DNA from: DATDVD01 sp035290065
GTDB taxonomy: Bacteria > Pseudomonadota > Gammaproteobacteria > Coxiellales > Coxiellaceae
Length of the DNA: 8,445 nt
Direction of reading: 5' to 3'
Assembly: GCA_035290065.1 (NCBI GenBank)
Contig: DATDVD010000094.1
Coordinates: 1-8,445 of the forward strand
Under the pieces are notes generated by a model, which saw nothing but the letters and a program-made list of their open reading frames with translations, was not told the origin of the DNA and did no database searches. Below, in pieces: positions 5,871 to 8,445 of this stretch (within the stretch, counting starts at the first letter, position 1; each line of letters begins with the position of its first letter). The position numbers and the translations under genes are program-made.

Positions 5871-5948
5871 TAGGGGCAGACCGTGGTCTGCCCAAAACAC
5901 AGCGCAAGATTTATTATGAAGAAAGGGCAGAGCACGCTCTGCCCCTAC
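5870..5948. repeat. REPIN-like element 2 in the rpsP-rimM spacer
   Basis: It has the same architecture and orientation as element 1: GTAG (5870-5873), arms GGGCAGACC / GGTCTGCCC around GT (5874-5893), an interior of 31 bases (5894-5924), arms GGGCAGAGC / GCTCTGCCC around AC (5925-5944), and CTAC (5945-5948). The interior is 4 bases shorter than in element 1, with a few substitutions. It ends 32 bases before the rimM start. The hairpins are GC-rich but lack an immediate T-run, so they are not classical terminators. Confidence 0.85.
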
Positions 5949-5980
5949 GTAGTATTAATTTTTAGAGCAGAGGCATATTT

Positions 5981-6484
5981 ATGTCTTCCTCGCATCGTTC
6001 TGTGGTTCTAGGCAAAATTGGGCGTCCCCACGGGGTGAAAGGCTGGTTTTATGTGCATTCCTATACCGACCCTATCACCAACGTTCTTACGTATCCTGAC
6101 TGGCATTTAAATCGATTGGGTAAAATGCAAACCTATACGCTTGAAACAGGCAAGCAGCACGCGGATAAATTGGTAGCGAAAGTTAAAGGGGTGGAGGATC
6201 GTGAGGCTGCGAGTCAATTAACGCACGCCCTGATTGAAGTGCCACGCAACACCCTACCTCCGTTGGAAAAAAATCAATATTATTGGTCTGACTTAATAGG
6301 TCTCACCGTGATTACTCTCCAAGGCAAAGTCCTAGGCACTGTTAAAGAAATCACTCAAACTGCTGCCAGTGATATTTTGGTGGTGATGGGCAAAAAACGC
6401 CTGTTGATTCCTTATCTGCCCCATGTCATTCTATCGGTGGATTTAGATCATCACCGCATCGAGGTCGACTGGGATGAACTTTGA
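5981..6484 (+). CDS. rimM: 16S rRNA processing / 30S maturation protein RimM
   Basis: RimM is a cytosolic assembly factor that binds S19 and the 16S 3' domain during late 30S maturation. The protein has 167 residues, normal for the family. The N-terminal RimM domain shows LGKIGRPHGVKGWFYVHSYT (10-29), and the linker EKNQYYWSDLIGL (96-108) leads into the PRC-barrel domain with LIPYLPHVI (142-150) and an acidic end. ATG at 5981 is preceded by AGAGG with a 7-base gap. Its last 11 bases overlap trmD, so the two are likely translationally coupled. It is separated from rpsP by 207 bases of repeat-rich DNA, unlike the tight spacing elsewhere in the operon. Confidence 0.97.
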   Translation: MSSSHRSVVLGKIGRPHGVKGWFYVHSYTDPITNVLTYPDWHLNRLGKMQTYTLETGKQHADKLVAKVKGVEDREAASQLTHALIEVPRNTLPPLEKNQYYWSDLIGLTVITLQGKVLGTVKEITQTAASDILVVMGKKRLLIPYLPHVILSVDLDHHRIEVDWDEL

Positions 6485-7214
6485 TTTAATCACCTTGTTT
6501 CCCGAGATGTTCCAAGCGCTCTCGTATGGCATCACGGGCCGAGCCCAAGAAAAAGGCTTAATTCAGCTCCATTATTATAATCCGCGCCAATACACTGACG
6601 ATGTGCATCACACCGTGGACGATCGGCCGTATGGCGGAGGTCCTGGCATGGTGATGAAATTTGATCCCCTGCATCAAGCGCTTCAAGACGCTAAAAGCCA
6701 TGCCAAAGGGTCTTTTCGAACGATTTATCTTACACCCCAAGGCAAACCCCTCACTCAAGCATTAGTAAAAGAGTTGTCTAAGCATTCGCATCTTATTTTA
6801 TTAGCAGGGCGTTATGAGGGAATTGATCAGCGGCTTATTGAAGCAGAAGTCGATGAAGAATATTCCATTGGGGATTATGTAGTGTCGGGAGGGGAATTGC
6901 CGGCCATGGTGTTAATCGATGCCATTACCCGCTGGCTTCCCGATGCGTTGGGGGATCCGGAATCGGCCCAGCAAGATTCCTTTACTACACACTTATTGGA
7001 CCATCCCCACTACACCCGTCCTGAAGAAATTGCGGGCCGGAGGGTGCCGGAAGTACTGATTTCGGGTAATCATGAGGCTATTCGGCGGTGGCGATTGAAA
7101 CAAGCGCTGCAAAACACTTGGCAAAAGCGTCCAAATCTGTTAAAAAATGCCCCCTTAGACCACGAACAAGAAACGTTACTAGATCAGATTATCGATGAAG
7201 AGGTTACGGCATGA
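6474..7214 (+). CDS. trmD: tRNA (guanine-37-N1)-methyltransferase TrmD
   Basis: TrmD is a SPOUT-class, SAM-dependent enzyme that methylates G37 in tRNAs with G36G37 and prevents +1 frameshifting. It works as a homodimer in the cytosol. The 246-residue length is typical. Family motifs are VDDRPYGGGPGMVM (48-61), LLAGRYEGIDQR (109-120) and EYSIGDYVVSGGELPAM (129-145) of the knot that binds SAM, Arg153 and Asp168 (aligning with the catalytic Arg154/Asp169 of the known enzymes), and DHPHYTRPE (176-184). The ATG lies inside the end of rimM (11-base overlap), and the stop overlaps the rplS start by 4 bases (ATGA). Nothing looks abnormal. Confidence 0.98.
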   Translation: MNFDLITLFPEMFQALSYGITGRAQEKGLIQLHYYNPRQYTDDVHHTVDDRPYGGGPGMVMKFDPLHQALQDAKSHAKGSFRTIYLTPQGKPLTQALVKELSKHSHLILLAGRYEGIDQRLIEAEVDEEYSIGDYVVSGGELPAMVLIDAITRWLPDALGDPESAQQDSFTTHLLDHPHYTRPEEIAGRRVPEVLISGNHEAIRRWRLKQALQNTWQKRPNLLKNAPLDHEQETLLDQIIDEEVTA

Positions 7215-7786
7215 GCACGATCATTCAACAAATTGAACAAGAGCAAATGCAAGGCAAGGAAATTCCCGTGTTTTTTCCTGGGGATACCGTGGTCGTGTAT
7301 GTAAAAGTTATGGAAGCTAAACGCGAACGGCTTCAAGCCTTTGAAGGGGTCGTGATTGCGGTTAAACACCGTGGCTTAAATTCCGCTTTTACGGTGCGTA
7401 AAATTTCTCACGGGGAAGGGGTAGAACGGGTATTTCAAACCTATAGCCCTCAAATCGGCCGTATTGAAGTCAAACGTCATGGTAGTGTGAATCGCGCTAA
7501 ATTATATTACTTGCGTGATTTGCGTGGCCGCAAAGCGCGAATTACTGAAAAATTAAAAGCAGCCGGTATTGCCCAAGAAGAAATTCAAGCGATTGAAGCG
7601 GTACAAGCCGAAGAAGTGGCTCATAAAGAAGCGCTGTTAAAAGCAAAACTAGAAGCGCAACAAGTGCACGCCGAAGAAGAACGCGAAGCAAAAGAAAAAG
7701 CCGAAACGGAAAAAATGCATCGTGCAGAAGTGCGGGCAGCAAAAGAAGCGGCTAAGCACAAGGATGATGAAGATACGAGCGAATAA
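7211..7786 (+). CDS. rplS: 50S ribosomal protein L19 with long charged C-terminal extension
   Basis: L19 lies at the 30S-50S interface of the large subunit. The core is typical: IPVFFPGDTVVVYVKVMEAK (18-37), RLQAFEGVVIAVKHRGLNSAF (40-60), GEGVERVFQTYSP (68-80) and KLYYLRDLRGRKARITEK (97-114). Bacterial L19 is usually about 115-120 residues; this one has 191. The extra tail of about 75 residues is Glu/Ala/Lys-rich, probably a single long helix or coiled coil, ending in KDDEDTSE. The start overlaps the trmD stop as ATGA, with GAAGAGG 7 bases upstream. The tail is similar in style to that of S16, encoded three genes upstream. The 3' end overlaps ogt by about 20 bases. Confidence 0.97.
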   Translation: MSTIIQQIEQEQMQGKEIPVFFPGDTVVVYVKVMEAKRERLQAFEGVVIAVKHRGLNSAFTVRKISHGEGVERVFQTYSPQIGRIEVKRHGSVNRAKLYYLRDLRGRKARITEKLKAAGIAQEEIQAIEAVQAEEVAHKEALLKAKLEAQQVHAEEEREAKEKAETEKMHRAEVRAAKEAAKHKDDEDTSE

Positions 7787-8246
7787 TTCGACAATTTTTT
7801 TTCTTCCCTCGCCGATTGGGGTATTAAAAATTAGTCTGGATAACCATTGTCTAACAAGCCTTGAAATTCTAGAAAAAGGGGCTGATTCTATCCAACAAGA
7901 GAATCAAGCCCCTTTTTTACAGGCGTTTCTCGCGTATTTTAAGAATCCTCATTATCGTTTCACCCTTTCTTTGGCGCTGAATGTCACTTCTTTTCAGACT
8001 CGTGTATTACAAGCGTTGCAAACTATTCCGGTGGGAGAAGTTCGAACGTATGGCCAGTTAGCCGATCAACTGAATACATCGCCTCGCGCTATTGGAAATG
8101 CGTGTCGCCATAATCCTATTCCCATTGTTATTCCCTGTCATCGCGTCATAGGCGCTGTCAGTTTAGGGGGATACTGTGGCGAGATCGTTGGTGAAAAATT
8201 AAGCGTTAAACAATGGTTGTTGCGCCATGAAGGTGCATTAGCGTAG
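7767..8246 (+). CDS. ogt: Methylated-DNA--protein-cysteine methyltransferase (Ogt/MGMT type)
   Basis: This is a suicide DNA-repair protein that transfers the alkyl group from O6-alkylguanine to its own cysteine. With the ATG at 7767 it has 159 residues. The active site is IPCHRV (122-127) with Cys124. The DNA-binding helix-turn-helix region GEVRTYGQLADQL...SPRAIGNACRHNP (90-117) carries the likely arginine finger Arg107, and LLRHEG (151-156) gives the Glu of the Cys-His-Glu relay. Because cysteine is present, it is not an alkyltransferase-like (ATL) protein. The loop after GGY (135-147) is longer than the common GGYSGG form. The start is uncertain: ATG 7764 or 7767 are likeliest, inside the end of rplS with only AAGG directly before them; the frame is also open back to ATG 7722. 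A terminator-like hairpin lies within codons 36-51. Confidence 0.9.
   Translation: MKIRANNSTIFFLPSPIGVLKISLDNHCLTSLEILEKGADSIQQENQAPFLQAFLAYFKNPHYRFTLSLALNVTSFQTRVLQALQTIPVGEVRTYGQLADQLNTSPRAIGNACRHNPIPIVIPCHRVIGAVSLGGYCGEIVGEKLSVKQWLLRHEGALA
7873..7918 (+). terminator. Intrinsic terminator-like hairpin inside ogt, probable end of the rplS operon
   Basis: The left arm AAAAAGGGGCTGATTCT (7873-7889) pairs with AGAATCAAGCCCCTTTTT (7900-7917) with a single bulged base and a 10-base loop, and is followed by a run of six T (7913-7918). This is the geometry of a strong Rho-independent terminator. It begins 87 bases after the rplS stop, where an operon terminator would be expected, but it lies within the ogt reading frame. 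Confidence 0.7.
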
Positions 8247-8445
8247 TTTGCGTAACGGCATCCAATGACCCAGGACAGCGGCGGCAATCAAACACACCAT
8301 CAACACACCCAACGCCCACTGATAATAATAAACTTGATAATGGATAGAATTCGGGTGACGCGTGTAGTGTTTAAAACACGCTAATATAAAACCCACTAGC
8401 GGTTGAAGAATCGGTGCCGTGCCAACGGATAACATATTGGTAAAT
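8238..8445 (-). CDS. C-terminal end of a probable MFS transporter, 5' part outside window
   Basis: About 68 residues are visible, and the frame is open to the right edge (FTN precedes the first visible Met). NMLSVGTAPILQPLVGFIL resembles the Gly/Pro-rich penultimate helix of major facilitator transporters. A second hydrophobic segment (about WALGVLMVCLIAAAVLG) is followed by a short basic tail, RKLR, which fits helices 11 and 12 of a 12-helix permease. The substrate cannot be told from this fragment. It converges with ogt, with a 9-base overlap of the 3' ends. Confidence 0.6.
   Translation of the reverse strand, partial: FTNMLSVGTAPILQPLVGFILACFKHYTRHPNSIHYQVYYYQWALGVLMVCLIAAAVLGHWMPLRKLR

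Noticed and set aside
5675..5935. Reverse-strand open frame across the end of rpsP and the spacer
   Set aside because: It is antisense to rpsP and REP repeats, has low-complexity Ser/Phe-rich composition and no recognisable domain.
5874..5944. REP hairpins as Rho-independent terminators of rpsP
   Set aside because: The stems are strong, but CTACG or AA-rich text follows rather than an immediate T-run.
7542..7742. Leucine-rich reverse-strand frame opposite the rplS tail
   Set aside because: The Leu-rich text is the reverse complement of the Glu/Ala/Lys codons of the L19 extension.

Overview
This window looks like the chromosome of a gammaproteobacterium of moderate GC content. The best guess is a Legionellales-type lineage (Coxiella/Legionella relatives), based on the style of Ffh and the ribosomal proteins and on an unusual eukaryote-like PP2C phosphatase; that order-level placement is inference. 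The backbone follows the enterobacterial order corB(yfjD)-ypjD / ffh-rpsP-rimM-trmD-rplS, with corB-ypjD divergent from ffh.

Layout: 1-880 (minus) is the N-terminal two thirds of a CorB/YfjD membrane protein that runs off the left edge. 877-1671 (minus) is the CcsA-like membrane protein YpjD, whose stop codon overlaps the corB start. 1672-2012 is a 341-base divergent spacer with a start-site palindrome, a complete REPIN-like element (two inverted GTAG-headed REP hairpins), a solo REP and a short possibly coding remnant. 2013-3398 (plus) is ffh. 3412-5136 (minus) is a PP2C-type phosphatase lying between ffh and rpsP, which are neighbours in E. coli. 5348-7786 (plus) is the operon rpsP-rimM-trmD-rplS, with a second REPIN, another REP and a 29-bp tandem repeat in the rpsP-rimM spacer. 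7767-8246 (plus) is an ogt/MGMT-type DNA repair gene overlapping the end of rplS. 8238-8445 (minus) is the C-terminus of a probable MFS transporter.

Most of the genes serve translation and protein export: Ffh delivers nascent membrane proteins, S16 and L19 are ribosomal proteins, RimM helps mature the 30S subunit, and TrmD makes m1G37 in tRNA. The trmD operon is tightly packed (11-nt rimM/trmD overlap, 4-nt trmD/rplS overlap) except for the repeat-filled spacer after rpsP. A strong intrinsic-terminator-like hairpin with a T-run lies about 90 bases after rplS, inside the ogt coding region.

The most unusual item is the PP2C protein. All the metal-binding motifs of the family can be seen, but the DGxGG motif that normally follows the N-terminal ED motif comes after the last (DN) motif, so the catalytic core appears rearranged. 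It also has a C-terminal extension with two probable membrane segments. Other points of interest are the REP/REPIN elements with compensatory stem changes and the long Ala/Glu/Lys-rich C-terminal tails on both S16 and L19.
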